A DNA stretch of 64,000 nt, taken from contig NZ_CP048836.1 of NCBI RefSeq assembly GCF_010983895.1, positions 930,001-994,000 on the forward strand, written 5' to 3'. The notes below the pieces were generated by a model, which was given only the letters and a program-made list of their open reading frames with translations, ran no database searches and was not told the DNA's origin. Below, in pieces: positions 19,009 through 27,105 of the stretch; position 1 is the first letter of the stretch, and each line of letters begins with the position of its first letter. The position numbers and the translations under genes were made by a program. This stretch comes from Nitrogeniibacter mangrovi (GTDB taxonomy: Bacteria; Pseudomonadota; Gammaproteobacteria; Burkholderiales; Rhodocyclaceae).

Positions 19009-20685
19009 ATGACTTCAGCGCGATACAACATCGTCGGCAGCATGCTTGCACTGGTCGGCGCCATGGCGACGATCAGCCCGGCGATGGCCGACAAGGGCCC
19101 GGGGTTCGAAGACCCGAACAACTGGCCCCAGTATCACCGTACCTACAACGCCTGGCGCTTCAGCCCGTTGGCCGACATCAACAAGGACAACGTCTCGAAG
19201 CTCAAGGTGGCCTGGATCCATCAGCCGGGCAACATCACCCACGGCCTGCAGGCGACCCCGATCGAGATCGACGGCGTGCTGTACTACATCTCCGCCTTCA
19301 ACAACGTGTGGGCGGTGAACGCCGCCACCGGCGAGACCCTCTGGCACTATGCGCCGAAACTGGCACCGATCTCCAAGCAGGTGTTCTACGCGGCGGCGAG
19401 CCGTGGCGTGACCGTCGGTCGCGGCAAGGTCTTCCTCGGCACCCTGGACGGACGCATGATCGGTCTCGACCAGAAGACCGGCAAGCAGGTGTGGTCCACC
19501 CAGCTGACCGACCAGAAGAACGAGTACGGCGCCCTGTTCTCGTCGCCGCCGCAGCTGGCCGGCAACGTGCTGTTCGGCGGCACCACCGGTGGTGACCAGC
19601 CCATGCGCGGCAAGATCTACGCGGTCAACGCCGACACGGGCGAGCGTGTGTGGACCTTCGAAGTCCCGCAGGACGACCCGAAGAGCTGGCCGGGCGATTC
19701 CTACAAGCGTGGCGGCGGTACCGCCTGGCTGCCGGGTACCTACGATCCGAGCACCGACACCATCTACATCGGCACCTCCAACGCGTCGCCCGACTACTTC
19801 ACCCGTGGCCGTGAAGGCGACAACAAGTGGACCGCCAGCCTGCTGGCCCTCGATCCGAAGACCGGCAAGCTCAAGTGGGCGCGTCAGGAAACCCCGCACG
19901 ACGCCTGGGACTTCGGTGCTCCTTACGAGGCGCTGATCGTCAAGGACAAGGAAGGCAAGGACGTGATTGTTCACCTGAACAAGAGCGGCTTCGTCTATGT
20001 CATGGACAAGAACAACGGCAAGCTCGAGAACGCCTGGCAGTTCGCCGAGCACCTGAACTGGGCCAAGGGCGTCGACAAGAAGACCGGCAAGCCCATCGAC
20101 CCGGTCTATCCGGAAGTGGGCAAGACCAAGCTGTTCTGCCCGAACCTGCTCGGCGCGCGCAGCTGGAACCATGGCGCCTACAACCCGGGCACCGGCCTGT
20201 GGTACTCCCACGCCATGGAAGTGTGTAACGAGGTCGTGTCCGGTCCGGACGATCCCAACAGCCTGAAGGCGATCTCGGCCCTGTCGCTCGGTATCGCGTC
20301 GATCAAGCTGGTGCCGCCGCCCAATGACGAGTCCCATGGCCGCCTGGATGCGCGCGACCCGATCACCGGCAAGGTCAAGTGGAGCATCCGCTACGACATG
20401 CCGCCGCTCTCCAGCGTGCTGACCACGGCCGGTGGCCTGGTCTTCACCGGCGACATGAAAGGTCACATCTTTGGCTATGATGCCGACAACGGCAAGGAGC
20501 TGTGGCACTTCAACGCGGGTTCCGGCCTGCGCGGCGGCCCGATCAGCTACAAGGTGGACGGCAAGCAGTACATCGTGATCCCGACCGGTCTCGGCTCTCA
20601 CGCGCCGGGCTTCCTGGCCGGCGCCTACCCGCAGATCAAGGACCTGCCGGGTGGTGCGGCGCTGATCGCCTTCACCCTCGAGTAA
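19009..20685 (+). CDS. PQQ-dependent dehydrogenase 2 (calcium-type, lacks vicinal Cys pair)
   Basis: A 558-residue secreted quinoprotein with a signal peptide (ALVGAMATISPAMA). Propeller repeats are clear (NAATGETLWHY, DADNGKELWHFNAGSG). The catalytic Asp is D301 in AWDFGAPYE; the position two residues on is Gly, so the lanthanide Asp is absent. Where most PQQ alcohol dehydrogenases have a vicinal Cys pair (CCxxxNRG), this has Phe126-Tyr127 (FYAAASRG). The alcohol may be 2,3-butanediol or a related diol, given the aco genes nearby; this is inference. The start at 19009 has GGAGA six bases upstream; an ATG at 18997 is possible. A diheme cytochrome gene follows. Confidence 0.88.
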   Translation: MTSARYNIVGSMLALVGAMATISPAMADKGPGFEDPNNWPQYHRTYNAWRFSPLADINKDNVSKLKVAWIHQPGNITHGLQATPIEIDGVLYYISAFNNVWAVNAATGETLWHYAPKLAPISKQVFYAAASRGVTVGRGKVFLGTLDGRMIGLDQKTGKQVWSTQLTDQKNEYGALFSSPPQLAGNVLFGGTTGGDQPMRGKIYAVNADTGERVWTFEVPQDDPKSWPGDSYKRGGGTAWLPGTYDPSTDTIYIGTSNASPDYFTRGREGDNKWTASLLALDPKTGKLKWARQETPHDAWDFGAPYEALIVKDKEGKDVIVHLNKSGFVYVMDKNNGKLENAWQFAEHLNWAKGVDKKTGKPIDPVYPEVGKTKLFCPNLLGARSWNHGAYNPGTGLWYSHAMEVCNEVVSGPDDPNSLKAISALSLGIASIKLVPPPNDESHGRLDARDPITGKVKWSIRYDMPPLSSVLTTAGGLVFTGDMKGHIFGYDADNGKELWHFNAGSGLRGGPISYKVDGKQYIVIPTGLGSHAPGFLAGAYPQIKDLPGGAALIAFTLE

Positions 20686-20814
20686 TCAACCTCCTAGCGG
20701 CGGGTGCATGGACCCGCTTCCTTGCCCCGGGGGCGCGCGGCGCGCCCGGGGATTTTTGTTTCACCCTTGTTTCACACGCGAGTCCGCGAGGATTCGCGGG
20801 GAGTCAGAGTCAGC

Positions 20815-21501
20815 ATGAACCAAGCGAATCGTCCAGGCGCCCTGGGGCGCCAGTTCCGCCGGGCCAGCGCCCGTCTTCTTCCCATGGCGCTTGCCGTCGC
20901 CTGTGCCGTGCCGGCCTGGGCCGTGGCGCCGCCGGCCGACGACAATTCGGCCGCAGTGGCGGCCGGGCAGCGACGTTTCGACAAACTGTGTACCAAGTGC
21001 CACGGTCCGGCCGGCGACGGCACCCCAGGCCGCGCGCCGAAGCTGCAGCAGCGTACCGATCTGCCCGAGGCGCTCATCCGCGAGCGCATCATGACCGGCA
21101 AGCATGGCGATCACCCGATGCCGCCCTGGGGCACGGTCCTCGACGCCAAGGCGATCGACGAGCTCGTGGCCTACGTGAAGTGGCTGGGCGAACACCAGGG
21201 TACCGATGCGACCGAGCCGGTGCCGCCCTTCGACCTGAACGACAAGGCGCGCATCGAGGCCGGTCACACGCGCTTCAACAAGACCTGCGCGGGCTATTGC
21301 CACGGCTACGATGGCGTCGGCGGACGCGCGCCCGACTTCAAGGGCCGCACCGACCTGACCACCAAGCTCGCCTTCGAGACCATCTACAACGGCCGCGTCG
21401 GCGCCGACGTGATGCCCCCGTGGGGCGGGGCCCTGTCCGACGAGCAGATCTGGGAGCTGGTCGCCTATCTGCACTATCTGGGGACCCTGCCGGCCGAATG
21501 A
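20815..21501 (+). CDS. Diheme cytochrome c with one CX3CH site
   Basis: A 228-residue periplasmic protein with a signal peptide (LPMALAVACAVPAWAVA) and two cytochrome c domains. The first has a normal heme site (C59-TK-C62-H63). The second reads C158-AGY-C162-H163, a CX3CH spacing checked in the DNA (tgc gcg ggc tat tgc cac). Probable axial Met residues lie in HPMPPWG and DVMPPWGG. It follows PQQ dehydrogenase 2 by 129 bases and likely takes its electrons. The ATG at 20815 is preferred; the longer frame upstream has no signal peptide at its start. Confidence 0.88.
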   Translation: MNQANRPGALGRQFRRASARLLPMALAVACAVPAWAVAPPADDNSAAVAAGQRRFDKLCTKCHGPAGDGTPGRAPKLQQRTDLPEALIRERIMTGKHGDHPMPPWGTVLDAKAIDELVAYVKWLGEHQGTDATEPVPPFDLNDKARIEAGHTRFNKTCAGYCHGYDGVGGRAPDFKGRTDLTTKLAFETIYNGRVGADVMPPWGGALSDEQIWELVAYLHYLGTLPAE

Positions 21502-21520
21502 ACGTTCGCGCCGGACAATG

Positions 21521-21552
21521 AAAACGGGCGGCCGCAGCCGCCCGTTTTTTTG
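21521..21552 (+). terminator. Intrinsic terminator between convergent cytochrome and acoR
   Basis: AAACGGGCGGC pairs with GCCGCCCGTTT around a CGCA loop, followed by a T-run. The symmetric A/T flanks let it serve both strands. Confidence 0.88.
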
Positions 21553-21566
21553 TGCCCGTAGCGGGC

Positions 21567-23627
21567 CTACCAGGCGCTGTCGCGGCGGTTCGGCGGCACG
21601 ATCTGGAGCTTGTCGAGCTTGCGGTAGAAGGTGGCGCGGGACATGCCCAGCTCCTGGGCCGAACGCTTGACCTGCCACTGGTTGCGCCGCAGCGTCTCGA
21701 TCATGCGCGCGCGCAGCATCGCCTCGGTATCGGTCAGCTCCACGGGAGGGCGGTGCGAGGCCGGCTGCGGCGGGCGTGCGGTCATGACCGGCGGTGCCGG
21801 CAGCTCCGGCAGCCCGTGATGGCCGGCCTCCACGCCTTCGCCCGTCGGGCTGAAGATCTCCGGCGGGAAATGCTCCGGACGCAGGGCGTTGCCGTCGGAA
21901 ATGGCGCAGGCGTAGCGCATGGCGTGACGCAGCTGGCGGATGTTGCCGGGCCAGCGGTACTGCTCCAGGGCGCGCCGCACCTCGCTGTCCAGTTCCTGCC
22001 CCTCGCGTCCCATGGCGGCCGATTCGTCGCGCAGCACCCGGTCGATCACCTGGGTGATGTCGGTGCGTTCGCGCAGCGGCGGCAGCATGAACACCGCGGC
22101 ATTGAGGCGGTAGTACAGATCCTCGCGGAAGCGGCCTTCGCGCACCAGCTCCGGCAGGTTCTGGTGAGTGGCGCAGATGATGTGCAGATTCACCGGGGTG
22201 GGCGTCTCCGCCCCCAGCGGCAACACCTCGCCTTCGGCGAGCACGCGCAGCAGCCGGCACTGCAGCTGCAGCGGCATGTCGCCGATTTCGTCGAGGAACA
22301 GGGTGCCGCCGTCGGCCTGCAGGATCTTGCCGCGCGCGCCCTTGTTGCGTGCGCCGGTGAAGGCGCCGTCGCGGTAGCCGAACAGCTCGCTTTCGATGAG
22401 GTTCTCGGGGATGGCCGCGCAGTTGAGGGCCACGAAGGGCTTGTCGCGGCGTTCCGAGTAGTCGTGGATCGCACGCGCGAAGGCCTCCTTGCCGGTGCCG
22501 GTCTCGCCCAGCAGCATGGCGGGGATGTCCCGGTTGGCGATCTTCAGCGCGCGCTCGACGTTGTCGCGCAGACGCACGTCCTCGATGGCCAGGTGGCTGA
22601 AGCCGCGCAGGTGGCTCGAGGGCGCGGCGACCGGCGCCTGGGGCGCGTTGGGCTTCTCGTGCTCCGGGCGGGCCGCCGAGCGGCGCCGCAGGGCCGGGGC
22701 GTGCAGGTTGGCGAACAGGCGCTCGCCGGTGCCCTGGAGGCGCAGCGGGAAGGCCTGCCCCGGCCGCCCGTGGGCGGTGGCGAGGATGTCGTGCGCGGTG
22801 CACTCGAACAGGTCGTGGATGAATTCCGGCGCCGGGCCGTCGCGGGTGAACATCTCCAGCTTGGCGCGCCGGTTGCCGCCCATGATGCGGCCGTTCTCGT
22901 CGAAGCCGATCAGGTAGTCGGTCTGCACGCTCAGGTACTCGGCCAGGCGGCCGCACTGCAGCACCCAGTAGGGGCGCAGGGTGTAGTAGGCGAAGGCGTT
23001 CTCGATCTGCTGGGCGCGTTCGATGACCATGCGGAACACCAGCAGCTGGCTGTCGCGCCCTTCGGGCGAGTACAGGGCCGAGGCGTCGAGCAGCGCGATC
23101 GGGCGGTCTTCCATGCCGAAGATGGGCGCCGAGCTGCAGGTGAAGCCGATGTTGTGGGTGCGGAAGTGTTCGTTGCGATGGACCAGGGTGGGCTGGCCGT
23201 CGATGAGGCTGGTGCCCACGCCGCAGGTGCCTTCGTAGTCTTCCGACCAGCAGGTGCCCGGGCGGAAGCCCTGGTCGCGGAACTCGCGATCCAGGCTCGG
23301 TACCGTGCGGTAGTCGATGGTGACGCCCTCGGCATCGGTCATGAGCACGCAGTAGTTGGCGGGCAGGACCTGGGCGTGCAGCCGGTCGATGCCTTCGCGC
23401 GAGATGCGCATGAAGGCTTCGAGGCGTTCGCGGTGTTCGCGCAGCTCCTGCGAGGTGACCACGCGCGGGGTGTTGATCTGCGCCGGATCGACCTGGTGTT
23501 TGTTCAGGGAACGCTCCCACGAACGCATCAGGCGCTGGGCGCTGGCGTCCGGGCCGAGCATGGATTTGCTTTCGACGACCTCCAGCACCTTGCCCACGTG
23601 TCGTGCGACAGCTTGGGGTGATTGCAT
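21567..23627 (-). CDS. acoR: AcoR-type sigma54-dependent activator
   Basis: A 686-residue regulator. The N-terminal 330 residues carry the AcoR/DhaR-type sensor with a GAF-like region (NYCVLMTDAEGVTIDY, GTCGVGTS, HNIGFTCSSAPIF). The AAA+ domain has Walker A GETGTGKE (374-381), the sigma54 contact loop GAFTGA (421-426) and Walker B in LFLDEIGDMP. A Fis-type helix-turn-helix ends the protein (WQVKRSAQELGMSRATFYRK). It is transcribed away from acoX. Such proteins respond to acetoin, alcohols or aldehydes and drive sigma54 promoters; four candidate targets with shared half-sites are in this window. GGAGACAA precedes the ATG. Confidence 0.93.
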   Translation of the reverse strand: MQSPQAVARHVGKVLEVVESKSMLGPDASAQRLMRSWERSLNKHQVDPAQINTPRVVTSQELREHRERLEAFMRISREGIDRLHAQVLPANYCVLMTDAEGVTIDYRTVPSLDREFRDQGFRPGTCWSEDYEGTCGVGTSLIDGQPTLVHRNEHFRTHNIGFTCSSAPIFGMEDRPIALLDASALYSPEGRDSQLLVFRMVIERAQQIENAFAYYTLRPYWVLQCGRLAEYLSVQTDYLIGFDENGRIMGGNRRAKLEMFTRDGPAPEFIHDLFECTAHDILATAHGRPGQAFPLRLQGTGERLFANLHAPALRRRSAARPEHEKPNAPQAPVAAPSSHLRGFSHLAIEDVRLRDNVERALKIANRDIPAMLLGETGTGKEAFARAIHDYSERRDKPFVALNCAAIPENLIESELFGYRDGAFTGARNKGARGKILQADGGTLFLDEIGDMPLQLQCRLLRVLAEGEVLPLGAETPTPVNLHIICATHQNLPELVREGRFREDLYYRLNAAVFMLPPLRERTDITQVIDRVLRDESAAMGREGQELDSEVRRALEQYRWPGNIRQLRHAMRYACAISDGNALRPEHFPPEIFSPTGEGVEAGHHGLPELPAPPVMTARPPQPASHRPPVELTDTEAMLRARMIETLRRNQWQVKRSAQELGMSRATFYRKLDKLQIVPPNRRDSAW

Positions 23628-23735
23628 TTGTCTCCTCCGTTCCGGTCTGTCGTGCGCCGGTTTTGATGGGTCGCGCAGGGTTTTTATTGTGGCACGCGAC
23701 GTATGGCTTTTCCCCTGCTCGCACAGTAGGAGCCT

Positions 23736-23781
23736 TGTCTCACCAAAGCAATAGGTACACGTGTCTCATCGTGCTGAGACA
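23736..23781. promoter_or_regulatory. Candidate AcoR enhancer sites (aco operon)
   Basis: TGTCTCA at 23736-23742, then a clean inverted repeat of TGTCTCA (23762-23768) and TGAGACA (23775-23781) with six bases between. These lie 165-210 bases upstream of the sigma54 promoter. Confidence 0.65.
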
Positions 23782-23945
23782 GCTGTGGCGGGAGTCCGCT
23801 CCGGTGATTCATCTGTCTTCCCGGCGTGGGGCGTCCGGGGCCTGCTCCGGTGCCGCCGCCGGGATTTTTTTGCCTCTGTAAGTTTCTGATATTTAGTTGG
23901 AAAAAAGGTTTCTTGTGGGTGTGGGTGATGCCGTGACCATGCTTC

Positions 23946-23960
23946 CGGCACGACTCCTGC
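23946..23960 (+). promoter_or_regulatory. Sigma54-type promoter for the aco operon
   Basis: CGGCACGACTCCTGC: GG at 23947-23948 and GC at 23959-23960, ten bases apart. Transcription should start near 23971. Confidence 0.72.
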
Positions 23961-23994
23961 GCAGGGGATGTCCGTCACTCATTCAGGAGTCCCC

Positions 23995-25104
23995 GTGCCC
24001 ATCGCCAGCCCCCGTGAAGTCATCGTCGGCATCGTCGCCAACCCCGCCTCGGGGCGTGACATCCGGCGCCTGACCGCCAAGGCGTCGGTGTTTCCGACCG
24101 CCGAGAAGGCCAACATGGTCCAGCGCGTGCTCGGCCCGTTGGGCCGGCTCGGGGTGGACCGGGTGTTGATGATGCCGGACAAGACCGGCATCAGCGCCGG
24201 CATCGTGCGGGCCCTGCGCACCCACCACGCCTCACGCCTGCCGCCGTGGCCGCAGGTGGAGTTTCTCGACATGCCGATCACCGAGACGCAGGAGGATACG
24301 GTCCGTGCGGCGCGCATGATCGAGGCGGCCGGCGCGGCGCTGGTGGTGGTGCTCGGCGGCGACGGCACCCATCGCGTGGTGGCCTCGGCCTGCCCGACCC
24401 TGCCGATGGCGACCCTGTCCAGCGGCACCAACAATGTGTTCCCCGATCTGCGCGAGGCCACCGTGGTCGGCCTGGCGGCGGCGCTGTTCGCCACCGGGCG
24501 GATCACGGCCGACGAGGCGCTGCGGGCGAACAAGCGGCTGGTGGTGAGCTGCGGAGGGCGCGAGGAGATCGCGCTGGTCGATGCCTGCGTCACCCGGCTC
24601 GACCACATCGGCGCCCGCGCGGTGTGGGAGCCGTCGAGCATCACCGAACTGTTCGTGACCTTCGCCGAGCCCGACGCCATCGGGCTGTCGGCCATCGCCG
24701 CGGCGGTCGAGACGGTGCCGCGCGACGGGGAGCACGGCCTGCACGTGCGCTGCGGCGAGGGCGGCCGGCCGGTGCTGGCGCCGATCGCCCCCGGCGTGCT
24801 CGCAGACATGGACATCGTGGAGGCCACGCGGCTGGAGGCGGGCGTGTCCTGCCCCATCGCGGCCCGCCACGGAAGCATCGCGCTCGACGGCGAGCGCGAA
24901 ATCGAACTGGACGGCAGCGAGCAGGCATGGATCCGGCTCGATCATGCCGGTCCTCCGACCCTCGACGTGCCCGCCGCGCTCGCCGCCGCGCGCACGCGTG
25001 GTGTGTCGCAGCCGTTCGGGCTGCCCCAAGTTGTCGGGTCCTCCGCTCGCGGAGACTCGCATTCGGTCGATCCGACCATCAATCCAAAAAGGAGACAATC
25101 GTGA
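23995..25104 (+). CDS. acoX: AcoX, NAD-kinase-like acetoin catabolism protein
   Basis: A 369-residue protein related to ATP-NAD kinases, with VGIVANPASGRDIR at the N-terminus and the nucleotide loop VVLGGDGTHRVV near residue 120. AcoX is regularly the first gene of acetoin operons but its reaction is still unclear. The start is taken as GTG at 23995, behind AGGAG; the ATG at 23968 in the same frame lies at or before the predicted transcription start of the sigma54 promoter and cannot be used from it. The stop overlaps the acoA start (GTGA). Confidence 0.88.
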   Translation: MPIASPREVIVGIVANPASGRDIRRLTAKASVFPTAEKANMVQRVLGPLGRLGVDRVLMMPDKTGISAGIVRALRTHHASRLPPWPQVEFLDMPITETQEDTVRAARMIEAAGAALVVVLGGDGTHRVVASACPTLPMATLSSGTNNVFPDLREATVVGLAAALFATGRITADEALRANKRLVVSCGGREEIALVDACVTRLDHIGARAVWEPSSITELFVTFAEPDAIGLSAIAAAVETVPRDGEHGLHVRCGEGGRPVLAPIAPGVLADMDIVEATRLEAGVSCPIAARHGSIALDGEREIELDGSEQAWIRLDHAGPPTLDVPAALAAARTRGVSQPFGLPQVVGSSARGDSHSVDPTINPKRRQS

Positions 25105-26075
25105 CCAGTACGCTCAATCGCGACGGCCTGCTCCAGGCCTACCGGACGATGCGCACCATCCGTGAATTCGAAGAGCGGGTGCACAACGACTTTGCCACGG
25201 GCGAGATCCCGGGTTTCGTTCACCTGTACGCCGGTGAAGAGGCCTCTGCCACCGGGGTGTGCATGCACCTCAATGGCAACGACTACATCGCCAGTACCCA
25301 CCGTGGCCATGGCCACTGCATCGCCAAGGGCGTCGACCCGGTCGGCATGATGGCCGAGATCTGGGGCAAGGCCACCGGCACCTGCAAGGGCAAGGGCGGC
25401 TCCATGCACATTGCCGACCTGGCGGTGGGCATGCTCGGTGCCAACGGCATCGTCGGCGGCGGCGGCCCGCTCATCTGCGGGACCGCGCTGGCCGGCAAGC
25501 TCAAGGGCGACAAGTCCGTGGGCGTGTGCTTCTTCGGTGACGGCGCCTCCAACCAGGGCACCATCTTCGAGGCCATGAACCTGGCCACGGTGTGGAACCT
25601 GCCGGTGATCTTCCTGGCCGAGAACAACGGCTACGCCGAAGCGACGTCCTCCACCTTCTCGGTGTCCTGCGACAACATCGCCGACCGCGCCGCGGCCTTC
25701 GGCATGCCGGGCGTGATCGTCGACGGCTTCGACTTCTTCGCCGTGTATGAAGCGGCCGGCGAGGCCATCGAGCGCGCCCGCAACGGCGGCGGCCCGACCC
25801 TGATGGAGGTGAAGGTGTCGCGCTACTACGGCCACTTCGAGGGCGATCAGCAGACCTACCGCGCCCCGGGCGAAGTGCAGAAACTGCGCGAGACCAAGGA
25901 CTGCCTGCTGCAGTTCCGCCGCCGCGTGACCGCCAACGGCGAGATCACGGCCGAGCAGCTCGACGCCATCGACGCCGATGTGCTGAAGATGATCGATGAC
26001 TCCGTGGTGAAGGCCAAGTCGGATCCCAAGCCGGCGCCGGCCGACCTGATGACCGACGTGTACGTGAGCTACTAA
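25101..26075 (+). CDS. acoA: Acetoin dehydrogenase E1 alpha subunit
   Basis: A 324-residue TPP-binding subunit. With AcoB it cleaves acetoin, releasing acetaldehyde and passing the acetyl group to lipoyl-AcoC. The TPP/Mg motif is GDGASNQG near residue 145 extending to LAENNGYAE; HRGHGHCIAKG and the phosphorylation-loop region follow the E1 alpha pattern. The start is GTG at 25101 behind AAGGAG and overlaps the acoX stop, giving the usual family length; the long open frame upstream is a shadow of acoX. It is cytoplasmic. Confidence 0.94.
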   Translation: MTSTLNRDGLLQAYRTMRTIREFEERVHNDFATGEIPGFVHLYAGEEASATGVCMHLNGNDYIASTHRGHGHCIAKGVDPVGMMAEIWGKATGTCKGKGGSMHIADLAVGMLGANGIVGGGGPLICGTALAGKLKGDKSVGVCFFGDGASNQGTIFEAMNLATVWNLPVIFLAENNGYAEATSSTFSVSCDNIADRAAAFGMPGVIVDGFDFFAVYEAAGEAIERARNGGGPTLMEVKVSRYYGHFEGDQQTYRAPGEVQKLRETKDCLLQFRRRVTANGEITAEQLDAIDADVLKMIDDSVVKAKSDPKPAPADLMTDVYVSY

Positions 26076-26094
26076 GAGATCCGAGGAGACGACA

Positions 26095-27105
26095 ATGGCT
26101 AGAAAGATTACTTACCAGCAGGCCATCAACGAGGCGCTGGACCAGGAGATGAGTCGCGATCAGTCCGTGATCGTGATGGGTGAGGACAACGCCGGTGGCG
26201 CCGGCGCGCCGGGCGAGGAAGATTCCTGGGGCGGCGTGCTCGGCGTGACCAAGGGGCTGTTCCACAAGCACCCGGGCCGGGTGCTGGACACCCCGATCTC
26301 GGAGTCGGGTTTCATCGGCGCCGCGGTGGGCGCGGCCTGCAACGGCATGCGTCCGGTGGCCGAGCTCATGTTCGTGGATTTCATGGGCGTGTGCTTCGAC
26401 CAGATCTTCAACCAGGCCGCCAAGTTCAAGTACATGTTCGGCGGCAAGGCGAAGACGCCGGTGGTGATCCGCACCATGTACGGCGCCGGTTTCCGTGCTG
26501 CGGCCCAGCATTCCCAGTGCCTGTACAACATGTTCACGCACATCCCCGGCCTGAAGGTGGTGGTGCCCTCCAACCCGTACGACGCCAAGGGCCTGCTGAT
26601 CCAGTCCATCCGCGACAACGATCCGGTCATCTTCATGGAGCACAAGGTGCTCTACACCATGGAAGGCGACGTGCCCGAGGAGAGCTACGCGATCCCGTTC
26701 GGCGAGGCCGCGGTGCTGCGCGAAGGCGGCGACGTGACCATCGTGGCCATCGGCCGCATGGTGAACCTGGCCATGGAAGCGGCCGGCAACCTGCAGAAGC
26801 AGGGCATCCAGTGCGAAGTCATCGACCCGCGCACCACCTCGCCGCTGGACGAGGACACCATCCTCGAGAGCGTCGAGAACACCGGTCGCCTGGTGGTCGT
26901 GGATGAATCCAACCCCCGTTGCAGCATGGCCAGCGACATCGCCGGCCTTGTTGCCCAGAAGGCCTTCGGTGCCCTCAAGGCGCCCATCGAGCAGGTCACC
27001 GCGCCGCACGTGCCGGTGCCCTTCAGCGACGCGCTGGAGGATCTGTACGTGCCGAAGGTGGCCGACATCGAAGCGGCCGTGAAGCGAGTCAAGGAGTACA
27101 AGTAA
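26095..27105 (+). CDS. acoB: Acetoin dehydrogenase E1 beta subunit
   Basis: A 336-residue E1 beta subunit (transketolase pyrimidine and C-terminal domains). Clear features are VIVMGEDNAGGAGAPGEED at the N-terminus, DTPISESGFIGAAVG with the conserved TPP-activating Glu, and the C-terminal EVIDPRTTSPLDEDTI. It forms the alpha2beta2 E1 with AcoA. GAGGAGACGAC stands before the ATG, 19 bases after acoA. The stop overlaps the acoC start by one base. Confidence 0.95.
   Translation: MARKITYQQAINEALDQEMSRDQSVIVMGEDNAGGAGAPGEEDSWGGVLGVTKGLFHKHPGRVLDTPISESGFIGAAVGAACNGMRPVAELMFVDFMGVCFDQIFNQAAKFKYMFGGKAKTPVVIRTMYGAGFRAAAQHSQCLYNMFTHIPGLKVVVPSNPYDAKGLLIQSIRDNDPVIFMEHKVLYTMEGDVPEESYAIPFGEAAVLREGGDVTIVAIGRMVNLAMEAAGNLQKQGIQCEVIDPRTTSPLDEDTILESVENTGRLVVVDESNPRCSMASDIAGLVAQKAFGALKAPIEQVTAPHVPVPFSDALEDLYVPKVADIEAAVKRVKEYK

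Larger units (their letters stand above)
23628..23994. promoter_or_regulatory. Divergent acoR/acoX control region
   Basis: This 367-base gap holds three TGTCTCA/TGAGACA half-sites (23736-23781), T- and A-rich tracts at about 23868-23915 that may bind IHF, and the sigma54 promoter at 23946-23960. The acoR promoter was not located with confidence. No gene is supported here. Confidence 0.65.

Noticed and set aside
19015-20601. Minus-strand open frame of 528 codons opposite PQQ dehydrogenase 2
   Set aside because: Shadow; the plus strand has signal peptide, propeller repeats and active-site Asp.
20761-23724. Long minus-strand open frame of 987 codons
   Set aside because: It is out of frame with acoR and the diheme cytochrome, is very rich in Arg/Pro/Ala and has no family features. 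acoR in another frame shows all expected motifs.
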